Origin: Peptococcaceae bacterium
GTDB taxonomy: Bacteria; Bacillota; UBA994
Direction of reading: 5' to 3'
DNA length: 37,699 bases
Assembly: GCA_018334055.1 (NCBI GenBank)
Contig: JAGXSS010000005.1
Span: 1-37,699, forward strand
The notes below the pieces were generated by a model. It saw only the letters and a program-made list of their open reading frames with translations, was not told where the DNA came from and ran no database searches. Below are positions 26,857 to 34,791 of the stretch, in pieces (position 1 is the stretch's first letter; each line of letters starts with the position of its first letter). Made by a program: the position numbers and the translations under genes.

Positions 26857-27417
26857 ATGCCGATTCCTTTTCGTGATGCTGATGAATTAAGCGATTATGG
26901 CATAGCAGGATATTTAGCGATTCAGCCTGTAAAGGAAGGCTCTGGCTATCTGGCCGCTCTTTTTTTGATCAATGCACGCGGTGAACCGATAGAATTTACG
27001 TATAATCGCATCGAGACTCCACATACCTTTCTCTGGCGGCAAGAAGATCTAAAGCGCCACGCAGTAAAAAATGTAACCATGTCGCTTCTCTCTTTATGTC
27101 CCAAAGTACCGTGCCTGCTGTTTTGTCGCGCTGAAGAAGTCGGCAGCGAACTTTTCGGTCAAGATATACAGTTATCGATTCCTGTCTGCCGTATCGCGCC
27201 GGCAATTAAGCCCCTTCTTTACTCGGCAACCGAAGTACAAGAGCCGATAGAGGCGGAAGAACCCCTAAATCTCTTTTGGTATCCCGGAAAACCTCCTGAA
27301 GACTCAACCGAAGTGAAGCTTTTGCATGAATTGTTAAGCCGGGGCTTGCTCATTGAGCCCTTTGAGCGGGCATTGACCGGGCTGCGGGAGATAGCCCAGA
27401 TAAAGGGGCAGGGATAA
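26857..27417 (+). CDS. Operon gene D: small unrecognised protein
   Basis: A 186-residue acidic protein with GGGGGAGGT before its ATG. Its stop overlaps the helicase ATG (TAATG), so synthesis of the two is coupled, which suggests a complex. Visible stretches: GIAGYLAIQPVKEGSGYLAA, EFTYNRIETPHTFLWR, CPKVPCLLFCRAEEVGSELF, and a C-terminal helical LLHELLSRGLLIEPFERAL. No catalytic motif, signal peptide or membrane segment. Likely a mixed alpha/beta adaptor. Function unknown. Confidence 0.78.
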   Translation: MPIPFRDADELSDYGIAGYLAIQPVKEGSGYLAALFLINARGEPIEFTYNRIETPHTFLWRQEDLKRHAVKNVTMSLLSLCPKVPCLLFCRAEEVGSELFGQDIQLSIPVCRIAPAIKPLLYSATEVQEPIEAEEPLNLFWYPGKPPEDSTEVKLLHELLSRGLLIEPFERALTGLREIAQIKGQG

Positions 27418-29273
27418 TGCCGAAAGAGGCAATCTGGTGGGAGGAAAAGTTGGCTCATGCCTCTCCGAATGCGCGCTGGTTTGGGTTTTTTAGGCGGTCA
27501 GTAAAGCTCAACGAGCATATCCCTAGAGGGCTGTCCGTACCATCGGTAATTCTATCGGCTCCGCAAGGTTTATCTGCAGCGGATGGCGACGCATTGTCGT
27601 CACCGACTTCATTGCTGAGCCAATGTCTTATAGATGTGCCTATTAATCATATTTCTGGGCAGACGCAATCCGGCCACTTTGTCCGCGGCAGTGTGGCACT
27701 GGCCGGCGGTTTGTTAACCGAGAGTGCATTGGGGTCAAACTTGGCAATGCCGACACGCGGAGAGCCGGCCTCGCCACGTTGGCAAGTTAACAATAAGCAA
27801 GGTAAAGATAATCAGGCTGAACCGGAAATATCTCTTGCCAAGCGTTTAGCTTACTTGCTCCAACCGCCAACAGAAATCTTGCTATCAAAAAGCGGTCCGT
27901 TGGCATGGCCGTTGACTTTGTTCGATTATCAGATTGAAGGCATAAGAACCCTACTTTCGCGGGATGCCTTGTTGCTGGCAGATGACATGGGGCTTGGGAA
28001 GACCATTCAGGCGATAGGCGCACTACGCATCCTTTTTCTGCAACGCCGCATTGAGTCGTGTCTGCTGCTGGTCCCGGCGAGCCTAGTCGGTCAGTGGCGA
28101 AAAGAAATCCACTACTTGGCTCCGGAATTGCGTACCTCCACCATTCGCGGCACAACGACAGAGCGAACATGGCAATGGGCTGCGCCGGCCCATATTTATC
28201 TGACTAGTTATGAAACCTTCCGGTCGGATTGTACCGACAACGCTCAATCACCGCCCCGTCGCCGGGCATGGGGGGTTGTGATTCTTGATGAAGCACAGAA
28301 AATTAAGAATCGTGATGTGGAGATCAGTCGTAAATGCAAACTTCTGAATCGACAGCGGGCTTGGGCCCTTACGGGCACACCACTTGAAAATCAGGAAGAT
28401 GATCTCGCTTCTATTCTCGAATTTGTAACGAGTCTTAGAGAAGGGGAAACATCGCCGAGGCTCAAACCGGGTTTTGAACTCCGCGAAAGACATAACAGAT
28501 TACAGCTTCGCCGGAAGAAAAAAACCGTGCTCCCCCAACTTCCACCCAAAATAGTCAGTGAGATATCTCTAATCATGAATAGGCGGCAGCGCGAATGCTA
28601 TGAGCGGGCAGAAAAAGAAGGTATTATCCAGCTAAAGGCAAGCGGCGAGGATGTTAAAGTAGAAAACATTCTTGAGCTCATTATGAGATTAAAACAAATA
28701 TGCAATTTTTGTCCGTCAACAGGGAGTTCAGTGAAGTTTAATGATGTTCGAGAAAGGCTGACCACTCTCGTATCTCTGGGACACCGGGCGCTAGTCTTTT
28801 CTCAATTCACGGATTTTACCTATGGAGCAAGGGCCATAGCGTCGAACCTCAGGGATTTTAATCCGCTTCTGTATACCGGCGACCTTTCACAACTACATCG
28901 CGACATGATCATTAAGACCTTTAAAGACAACCGCGAGCATAAGGTGCTCATTCTTTCCCTCCGTGCCGGCGGACAAGGGCTGAATTTACAGGATGCGTCC
29001 TATGTTTTTCATTTTGACCGCTGGTGGAATCCTGCCGTGCTACATCAGGCTGAGGACCGAGCCCACCGCCTCGGCCAGACCTTCCCAGTTAATGTCTATA
29101 AGTACATTATCGAGGATACGATTGAGGAACGGATTGAGCAAATCTTAAAGACAAAGCAATTGCTTTTTGATGAATTGGTGGACAATGTTTCCATCGACCT
29201 CAAGTCAAAATTGTCAAGCGAAGAACTTTTCGGCTTATTTGGATTAGTCCCTCCGGAACGCTTGAAGTTATAA
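27417..29273 (+). CDS. Operon gene E: SNF2-family helicase/translocase
   Basis: A 618-residue SWI2/SNF2-type double-stranded DNA translocase. Residues 1-150 are not recognised and look poorly structured. Motifs: Q/I LADDMGLGKTIQAIGAL (Lys196), Ia LLLVPASLVGQW, II VILDEAQKIKN (DEAQ), III LTGTPLENQEDDL, IV RALVFSQFTDFT, V SLRAGGQGLNLQDA, VI HQAEDRAHRLGQ. Every core motif is intact. It is the last gene, coupled to gene D. Helicases of this type move along DNA in DISARM-like and other defence systems and in transcription-complex recycling; with genes A-D a defence or DNA-surveillance role is my inference. Confidence 0.92.
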   Translation: MPKEAIWWEEKLAHASPNARWFGFFRRSVKLNEHIPRGLSVPSVILSAPQGLSAADGDALSSPTSLLSQCLIDVPINHISGQTQSGHFVRGSVALAGGLLTESALGSNLAMPTRGEPASPRWQVNNKQGKDNQAEPEISLAKRLAYLLQPPTEILLSKSGPLAWPLTLFDYQIEGIRTLLSRDALLLADDMGLGKTIQAIGALRILFLQRRIESCLLLVPASLVGQWRKEIHYLAPELRTSTIRGTTTERTWQWAAPAHIYLTSYETFRSDCTDNAQSPPRRRAWGVVILDEAQKIKNRDVEISRKCKLLNRQRAWALTGTPLENQEDDLASILEFVTSLREGETSPRLKPGFELRERHNRLQLRRKKKTVLPQLPPKIVSEISLIMNRRQRECYERAEKEGIIQLKASGEDVKVENILELIMRLKQICNFCPSTGSSVKFNDVRERLTTLVSLGHRALVFSQFTDFTYGARAIASNLRDFNPLLYTGDLSQLHRDMIIKTFKDNREHKVLILSLRAGGQGLNLQDASYVFHFDRWWNPAVLHQAEDRAHRLGQTFPVNVYKYIIEDTIEERIEQILKTKQLLFDELVDNVSIDLKSKLSSEELFGLFGLVPPERLKL

Positions 29274-29406
29274 AGCGGTATTTTGACCAGTGCCACTTCT
29301 GCAGTTCTCTCATCCTGTGCTTCTGGCAACACTGACTGACTGTCGCTCTAATCACTAGACCGATTTGCATAATGCGGTTCCGGAGAGCCGCCATCACGGT
29401 CGTATA

Positions 29407-29472
29407 TGAGCCAGCGCCACGGTGAAAATGAGCCACTGTCATGGTACAAGTGAGCCACTCGTCTTGGTATGA
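29407..29472 (+). repeat. Three 22-bp IS21-type end repeats (lost IS)
   Basis: TGAGCCA starts at 29407, 29429 and 29451, exactly 22 bases apart, each followed by CAxGGTxx-like sequence. The same TGAGCCAC motif bounds the IS21 element at 8127-10459. No istA or istB is nearby, so this is a solo end of a second copy whose body was deleted. The remaining 29274-29700 gap holds no gene I trust; the overlapping short frames there disagree with one another. Confidence 0.65.
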
Positions 29473-29700
29473 AACCCTTGAAGGTCATGGTAACTCATGC
29501 TACTACGATGTTGCATTTACTCACGAGAGGGATGATGCACTTGTTTTTTTGGTGGCCTCGCCCTGTCCAGCTTGCTTTAGAACAAGGGCGGCTGGCATTC
29601 CGCCATCTAGTTGTGTTAAAGAGGGCGCTTTTCACAGGCACAAATTCTTGAACTAGCCAATCATGTCTTGGTAGGAAGTGCAAAGAAATGGGGGCTACTG

Positions 29701-30540
29701 ATGCCGAAGGCTAGCATCTTCTACTTTTCAGGAACGGGGAATACATGGTGGGTAGCCAACGAGCTAGCCGCTGCGCTTAGCCAGCGCCGCATTGAGGCCA
29801 GCGCGTACTCCATTGAGCAGATAGCGGCGGGACGCGCTGCGGAGTTAGTCGCCGCGTCAGACCTAGTTGGATTTGGCTACCCTATATACGGCTCCGACCT
29901 GCCTCTTCCTATGCAGCGCTTTATCGTTGAAATCGAAGTGCGCCCTGCTAAGCCCGCATTTGTATTTTGCACGCAGTGGCTGTGGTCGGGGGACGGAGCC
30001 AGCTTAGGGGCCGCTATGCTGAGAGCGCGAGGGTTCGAGGTACGGTGGGGAGAACACTTTCATATGCCAAGCAACGTCTCCGTGCCGGTTCTGCCCTGGC
30101 CCTTACACACCGACGCGCCTCCGGCCAAAGCAAAATACCTGCGGCATTCGTCGTTTCGCGTACAACGGCTTGCCGAGCACATAGCACAGGGCCGGCTATT
30201 CTATCGTGGGTTTAATACGCTTTCGACTGTGGCCGGGCTCTTGCAACGTGCCCCTTATCGCCGCCATCTGCACAAGTTCCGCGACGCCTTGGCACCGGAC
30301 CCGGCGCGCTGTACGCGCTGTACCCTTTGCGTGCGGCTTTGTCCCACCGACAATCTCCTTCTCGAGCATGACACAATCCGCACCGTAGGGCGGTGCGTAC
30401 TTTGTTTGCGCTGTTACAGCTTTTGTCCCGAGTATGCCATGCTTTACTGCGGCCGAGCGCATCGCCACGGGCCGCCCTTTAGGGGGCCTAGCTTAGGGTT
30501 TGACCCGTTCGCGCTTATCGGCCCACACAAGCGTTTTTAG
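29701..30540 (+). CDS. EFR1-type flavodoxin-ferredoxin protein
   Basis: A 279-residue electron-transfer protein. I chose ATG 29701 (MPKASIFYFSGTGNTWWVAN), five bases after GGGGG, over an upstream TTG that adds unrelated residues. The N-terminal flavodoxin-like fold binds FMN (YFSGTGNT phosphate loop). The C-terminus carries two 4Fe-4S motifs: CTRCTLCVRLCP and CVLCLRCYSFCP. This is the EFR1 architecture common in anaerobic Bacillota. Role: electron carrier, partner unknown. It probably belongs with the GNAT gene downstream only by position. Confidence 0.9.
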   Translation: MPKASIFYFSGTGNTWWVANELAAALSQRRIEASAYSIEQIAAGRAAELVAASDLVGFGYPIYGSDLPLPMQRFIVEIEVRPAKPAFVFCTQWLWSGDGASLGAAMLRARGFEVRWGEHFHMPSNVSVPVLPWPLHTDAPPAKAKYLRHSSFRVQRLAEHIAQGRLFYRGFNTLSTVAGLLQRAPYRRHLHKFRDALAPDPARCTRCTLCVRLCPTDNLLLEHDTIRTVGRCVLCLRCYSFCPEYAMLYCGRAHRHGPPFRGPSLGFDPFALIGPHKRF

Positions 30541-30622
30541 GGTGTGCGCTGTGCCTTGCAGTTGGCGTAGGTGCAGAGATAGCAGAGTAAGAACAATAGA
30601 CTTTTCGCAAGGGGGAAGCGGG

Positions 30623-31111
30623 TTGATAGACATATCCAATTGCAGCGTGCGCTTGGCCACAGAAGCAGATGTACCTGCTTTGCACCGCCTCGTGCGGGAA
30701 GCATATCGCGAGCACATCGGCCGCGGGCTTAACTTCACCGGCACCTATCAAGATGAAGGCATCACCCGTGAGCGCATGGAGGGTAATGACGTGTACTTGG
30801 TGTGTCAAGGAAGTGAGATTATCGCCACAGTTACGCTTGGCCGTGACGAAGAAAAGGACGGCGTGTTTGGGCTGTACGTCACGCAGCTGGCGGTGACGCC
30901 CATGTTAAAGCGACAAGGCCTAGGCAGATTGCTCCTCACATTAGCCGAAGAACGCGGCCGAGAACAGGGTGCTGCTTTCTTACGGCTTGACACCGCTATG
31001 CCCGCAACCCATTTGGTCGCCCTCTACCAGTCAGAGGGATATCAAGTGGTAGACGAAGTGCAGTGGGAGGGCAAGGCATATAAGAGCTGCATTATGGAAA
31101 AGCGGCTTTAG
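30623..31111 (+). CDS. GNAT-family N-acetyltransferase
   Basis: I chose TTG 30623 because GGGGGAAG lies just before it and the sequence upstream (from 30500) is unlike protein. The product is 162 residues: strand 1 SNCSVRLATEADVPALHRLV, motif A LAVTPMLKRQGLGRLLLTLA, motif B ALYQSEGYQVVDE. It matches the size of single-domain GNATs. It uses acetyl-CoA on an unknown substrate. The gene ends before a palindromic repeat (31132-31160). Confidence 0.87.
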   Translation: MIDISNCSVRLATEADVPALHRLVREAYREHIGRGLNFTGTYQDEGITRERMEGNDVYLVCQGSEIIATVTLGRDEEKDGVFGLYVTQLAVTPMLKRQGLGRLLLTLAEERGREQGAAFLRLDTAMPATHLVALYQSEGYQVVDEVQWEGKAYKSCIMEKRL

Positions 31112-31131
31112 CGAGGGGCGACCAACTCTAA

Positions 31132-31160
31132 GCGACAAAAGGGACTGTCCCTTTTGTCGC
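31132..31160. repeat. Palindromic repeat, copy 2
   Basis: Fourteen-base arms (GCGACAAAAGGGAC and its inverse) around one T. Same core as 18545-18565. It lies between the convergent GNAT and amidase genes, where a bidirectional hairpin could block read-through. Confidence 0.75.
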
Positions 31161-31192
31161 ACTGTCAAACAGCGACGGTTTAGTATGCTCGA

Positions 31193-32646
31193 TCATTGTT
31201 GTGACCCTAGGGAGGGAGCTATGCGGGCCTTGGTGTTTTGCTCGAAGGCATAGGCCAGCTTAATCAGCCTGTGCTCGCTGTAAGCAGTGCCGGTAAAGGT
31301 CAACCCTACGGGCCTTCCCTCAGCCGTATAGCCCGCTGGGACCGTCACTGAGGGGTAGCCAGCTTTGGCAGCTATGCCACAGCCCGCATTGCCGGGGAAA
31401 ACCAGAGCGTCCAACCGGTCGCGGGTTAAAGCCAGATCTACCCCCTGCTCGCGGCAGTAGAGACGGTTTTCTTGTAGCGACGTGATATATTCCGCTTCCG
31501 TCAGGGTCCCGCTCGTCTCCAGTGACTCCGCCAGCACAGTCTGACCGTACTTGAGTCGTACTGCGGGGTCTCTGCTGTTAAAGTCGATTACATCCGCCAG
31601 GCTATGCACCGGCACAAAGGGACCAGTCTTGGCCAGATAGGCGTTAATATTAGGCTTGAACTCATAGAGCAGCACCTTGTAGTCTCCCTGTTTTGCTTGC
31701 GAAGCGTACTCATCAACTTCGACGATTACCGCACCCAGACGGGTGAGGGCCGCGATCGTGCTGTCGTAAATCGCGGCGCGGGGGGCATCAAGGCTTGCAA
31801 AATACTGCCGCACGAGCCCCAGGCGCGCACCCTGCAAGGCGTCTAGGCTTAGGTCGGCGAGATAGTCCTCGACCTCGTGGCCTATTTGGGTGATGGTTAC
31901 GGGGTCTGTGTCGTCGACCCCGACCATAGCACCTAGCATAATGGCTGCATCGACCACGGTGCGGGCGATGGGACCGGGTGTGTCTTGACTGTGTGCAATG
32001 GGGATGATGCCTGAGCGGCTGACTAGCCCCACCGTGGGTTTGATGCCTACAACTGAGCACGAGTGCGCTGGGCTAAGGATGGAACCCGAGGTTTCGGTGC
32101 CCACCGCTAGGGGAGCAAAACCCGCGGCCACTCCCGCAGCCGAGCCCGAGCTGGAGCCGCCTACGTTAAATTCTCCGTAGGGATTTTTCACTTGACCCCC
32201 GCGTGAACTGTAACCGTTAGGCATATTTGCCGTCATGAAATTAGCCCACTCCGTCATATTAGCCTTGCCGAGAATCACTGCTCCGGCGCGCCGTAGCCGG
32301 GTGGCAACAAAAGCATCTTGGCCCGCCATATGGGTAGCTAGCGCTAAAGAGCCGGCGCTGGTGTGCATCTTGTCAGCGGTGTTGATATTGTCCTTGAGCA
32401 ACACGGGAATGCCATGCAAAGGGCCGAAGCTACCCGTCATCCGTTTTATGGCGTCCATGGCTGAAGCGATTTGCATGGCATCGGGGTTAATCTCGAGCAC
32501 CGCGTTGATACCGGCTCCGCATTTGTTGTGCTCCGCGATGCGCCTTAGGCAATGGGCCGTAAGCTGCTCCGCAGTGAGTTCTCCCTTCTGCATAACTTCC
32601 TGCAAATCGCGTAATGAGGCATTATCCAGCCAGCTGTCTTTGCCCA
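31193..32646 (-). CDS. Amidase-signature-family amidase
   Basis: Ser-cisSer-Lys amidase. GGAGGTG lies four bases before the ATG at 32644-32646 (MGKDSWLDNASLRDLQEVMQ), so I prefer it to a longer frame from 32728; this gives 483 residues. The catalytic lysine is in VLLKDNINTADK, the glycine/serine-rich signature reads GGSSSGSAAGVAAG and the cis-Ser/Ser pair TETSGSILSPA. It hydrolyses amide bonds; GatA-like and peptide amidases share the fold, but no GatB/GatC is nearby, so a catabolic or peptide amidase is likelier. No signal peptide seen. Confidence 0.9.
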
Positions 32647-32853
32647 TTCTGCACCTCCGCAACGTTTCATGACACATAGTTCTCCCACGAGCGTGCCGAA
32701 TCCTACCGATGTGGTAATAATTCCGCACACGAAACGAACTGTACTTCGCGGCTTTGCTCCCCGGGACAGTGACTTATCAAGTGCCTGCGGGAGCCGTTCT
32801 CGGCCAAAATCTGTCGGCCGGCAGAGATGCCTAGGGCAACAAAGGAAGCAAGG

Positions 32854-33000
32854 TTGAACCATCAAAAAGATTTATTAAGTCTTTCGGGACGAGGGATGGT
32901 AATGATAGCCGGAAAAAGCGGGTATTTTCCTCAGCTATCTGAGGCCAATTTGGTTATCAATGAAGTCAATAGCTTGCGGTCTGAAATGACCAATGCTTAG
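32854..33000 (+). pseudogene. Alpha/beta hydrolase fragment 2 (C-terminus)
   Basis: Forty-eight residues from NHQKDLLSLSGRG to VINEVNSLRSEMTNA and a stop. They match residues 193-238 of the hydrolase at 12721-13446. The catalytic histidine (SGHFPQL there) is tyrosine here (SGYFPQL), so the fragment was already decaying. It starts almost exactly where fragment 1 (23210-23275) ends. The bases 32647-32853 between amidase and fragment show no gene. Confidence 0.75.
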
Positions 33001-33024
33001 TGAGGGTTAAGTGATTTTATCATC

Positions 33025-33038
33025 GTAAGCGTCAAATG
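33025..33038 (+). repeat. Solo IS66-type end
   Basis: GTAAGCGTCAAATG is identical to the start of the IS66 element at 37375-37388. GTAAGCG is the known beginning of IS66-family terminal repeats. No IS66 genes follow here, so this is a remnant end. Confidence 0.55.
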
Positions 33039-33077
33039 CTACTTACCTCGCCCTTAGCCCTTCCGCATGAGATTCTG

Positions 33078-33113
33078 TTTTGCGATTTTGCTGAGCTCAG
33101 CAAAATCGCAAAA
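33078..33113. other. 36-bp perfect palindrome
   Basis: An uninterrupted palindrome with 18-base arms, centre GAGCTC, outer arms TTTTGCGATTTTGCT. It could be a bidirectional terminator stem: the arms end in T and A runs. It is flanked by gene relics only, with no intact gene within 200 bases. Confidence 0.7.
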
Positions 33114-33119
33114 ATGTGC

Positions 33120-33225
33120 CTATTCATCAAGCATAGGCGGCTCTTTTTTCTCTTTCAGCTTCTTAAGGTGTTCCTTGCCAATTTCGGCAATGCTCTTTTC
33201 GGGAGCATGAGGGCAAACGTTTTGC
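33120..33225 (-). pseudogene. Unidentified C-terminal coding relic
   Basis: The minus strand reads PEKSIAEIGKEHLKKLKEKK and EPPMLDE, then TAG at 33120-33122. It is strongly helical and lysine/glutamate-rich and looks like a true protein end. No start or family is recognisable; it loses sense near 33225. The remainder up to 33327 is featureless. Confidence 0.3.
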
Positions 33226-33327
33226 TGATGCTACTGTGCTAGATCTTACGCGTCCGGCTCTCGAAAGAGTGAAGTAGGTGGAGGAATTAGCTCCCACCAC
33301 ATCTGGTCTTAAACTCCCGAAGGCCAC

Positions 33328-34047
33328 ATGCTTTTTGAATTGCAGGCGCATAGCGAGGCTTTAGCTAGGTTACACTTGATGCTGCAGAACGGTTCTCTCG
33401 GGGTACTTACCGGAGAGGTCGGAGCAGGGAAGTCTACCCTAATCCGCCATCTGGTAAGCTCTCTGGATCCGCTACGGTTTCGACCTGCTTATCTGGCGCA
33501 AGCAGGGATGAGACCGAAGGATTCCTGCGGCGAGCTGCTCAGGCAGCTCGGAGAGGAGACTCCGTATTTCCTAGAGAAAGCGAGACTACTGTTTCACAAG
33601 ACTTTGTTACAGCGCTCACAGCAGGGAGATAAGTTCCTGGTGGACTTCCTTGATGAGGCGCAAGATGTTTCGTCTTCCTTATTACCGGAGCTCCGCTTTG
33701 CTTTAAACCAACACATGGACTCAACCTCACTGTTCTCCCTTATTCTCGTGGGTCAGCCTGAACTAAGGCGAGCTCTTAAGATTAATAAGCTCGCGGGTCT
33801 CACTGCCGAAGAAACCGCTAACTATATCCGTCACCAGATGAAGGGAGCAGGCTTCATTTCGCCTCTCTTTAGCGATAGCGCCATTAAACTCATTCACTCG
33901 GATACCAGGGGTATTCTCCGCCTCATTAACAATCTCTGTACGAATGCACTCTTTACGGTCCGTCAAAAAGGCACGGAGATAATTGAGTCTGAACTAATTA
34001 CCCGCATCATTCATGACTCAGCGCGCCAGCGCGGTCTAGCTACCTAA
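33328..34047 (+). pseudogene. ExeA/TniB-like transposition ATPase, truncated
   Basis: An AAA ATPase of the ExeA type, usually encoded beside Mu-like or IS481-type transposases. Walker A is GEVGAGKST and Walker B is VDFLDEAQDV, followed by LILVGQPELRRAL and LIHSDTRGILRLINNLC. About 20 residues normally lying between the LRRAL region and GLTAEET (the arginine-finger segment Q..RI) are missing, at KINKLAGLTAEET. The N-terminal 30-40 residues and any ribosome site are also lost. No transposase gene is adjacent. Probably non-functional. Confidence 0.65.
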
Positions 34048-34054
34048 ACAATAA

Positions 34055-34081
34055 CCCCCCCTTTCTAGGGGGCTTCTCCTT
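34055..34081 (+). terminator. Weak hairpin after the ATPase
   Basis: A CCCCC/GGGGG stem (about 34057-34072, loop TTTCTA) followed by a pyrimidine-rich run. It starts eight bases past the ATPase stop. Short stem and imperfect T-tract, so only a possible terminator. Confidence 0.35.
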
Positions 34082-34123
34082 TATCCACATATCCACATAA
34101 CCCACACTGACTGGCATGTGCCC

Positions 34124-34222
34124 CCCTAATAGTACTGGCGTTATGATTACCACCGATTTGACGGAGTGACGGTTCAGCATTCACGACAATGGCGGTGGTA
34201 AAACGCCCGTCAAATTAGCCGA
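34124..34222 (-). repeat. Copy 2 of the ~100-bp interspersed repeat
   Basis: Inverse of 5249-5347 with about ten differences. Here it follows the ExeA-like relic and precedes a GTGTATTACACCG segment also seen at 23140. The rest of the 34048-34407 gap holds no intact gene. Confidence 0.65.
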
Positions 34223-34407
34223 GAGGCAACAGTGTATTACACCGACGTCCTTGGAGCAGGACTGAGAGTAATTAAGAATGAAAAAAAGTAGAACTTACTT
34301 ACTGCAGTAAAATCATTATTACATTCAGTACGATGTTTTTCGTCTAGGAAGCTTTTGGAAAGTATTGGTGGGATAATTTTGAGAGCAAGCCATACGAGTT
34401 TTCCGTT

Positions 34408-34665
34408 ATGCAAACTGAGTCCAAAATTTCTGAAAACATATGCCGGCCGCTTTTAAAGGCGTTCGATAACAAGAAGCTGTCGAAAGGTCATTATGTGCAA
34501 CGGATCATCAATGATGAAAATTATATAGTTGGCGAAAACACCGCCTACGTTGTAAAGAATGCTGAGACGAATGTGGAAATTAAGAGAATAACTATTGCAC
34601 AAAATGATAAAGGCATTGATGTCGAAGATAGAATAAGAAAATTAAAGCTCATTTTGGAAAAATGA
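34408..34665 (+). CDS. Hypothetical protein, probably a 3' gene fragment
   Basis: Eighty-five residues from ATG 34408 (MQTESKISENICRPLLKAFD). The frame is open from 34348 and the upstream stretch (KYWWDNFESKPYEFSV) reads like protein, so the gene probably began earlier and was broken by the TAG at 34345-34347. The body has a beta-rich part (YIVGENTAYVVKNAETNVEI) and a helical end. No ribosome site. Not recognised. AT-rich. Confidence 0.4.
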   Translation: MQTESKISENICRPLLKAFDNKKLSKGHYVQRIINDENYIVGENTAYVVKNAETNVEIKRITIAQNDKGIDVEDRIRKLKLILEK

Positions 34666-34764
34666 ATGAGCATTGCGTGACACAAGAAGGCGAAGCATTA
34701 AATTTCCCTCTACGCTGCGCGCGCCTTTCGGTAACCTAAACCACGTTTTGGAGCTGACTGGCCG

Positions 34765-34791
34765 ATAAAAAAGACCCTATGATGGGGTCTT
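34765..34791 (-). terminator. Rho-independent terminator of the peroxiredoxin gene
   Basis: On the minus strand AAGACCC/GGGTCTT (34785-34791 with 34771-34777) closes a seven-base loop and is followed by a run of T (34770-34765). It overlaps the peroxiredoxin stop codon, so transcription ends right at the gene end. An intact terminator supports a gene still in use. Confidence 0.75.

Noticed and set aside
29441-29683. Several overlapping short frames on both strands after the operon
   Set aside because: Three frames of similar length overlap, none has a ribosome site or family pattern.
32545-32865. Minus-strand 106-codon frame upstream of the amidase
   Set aside because: It overlaps the amidase start in another frame, has no ribosome site, and its sequence is low quality.
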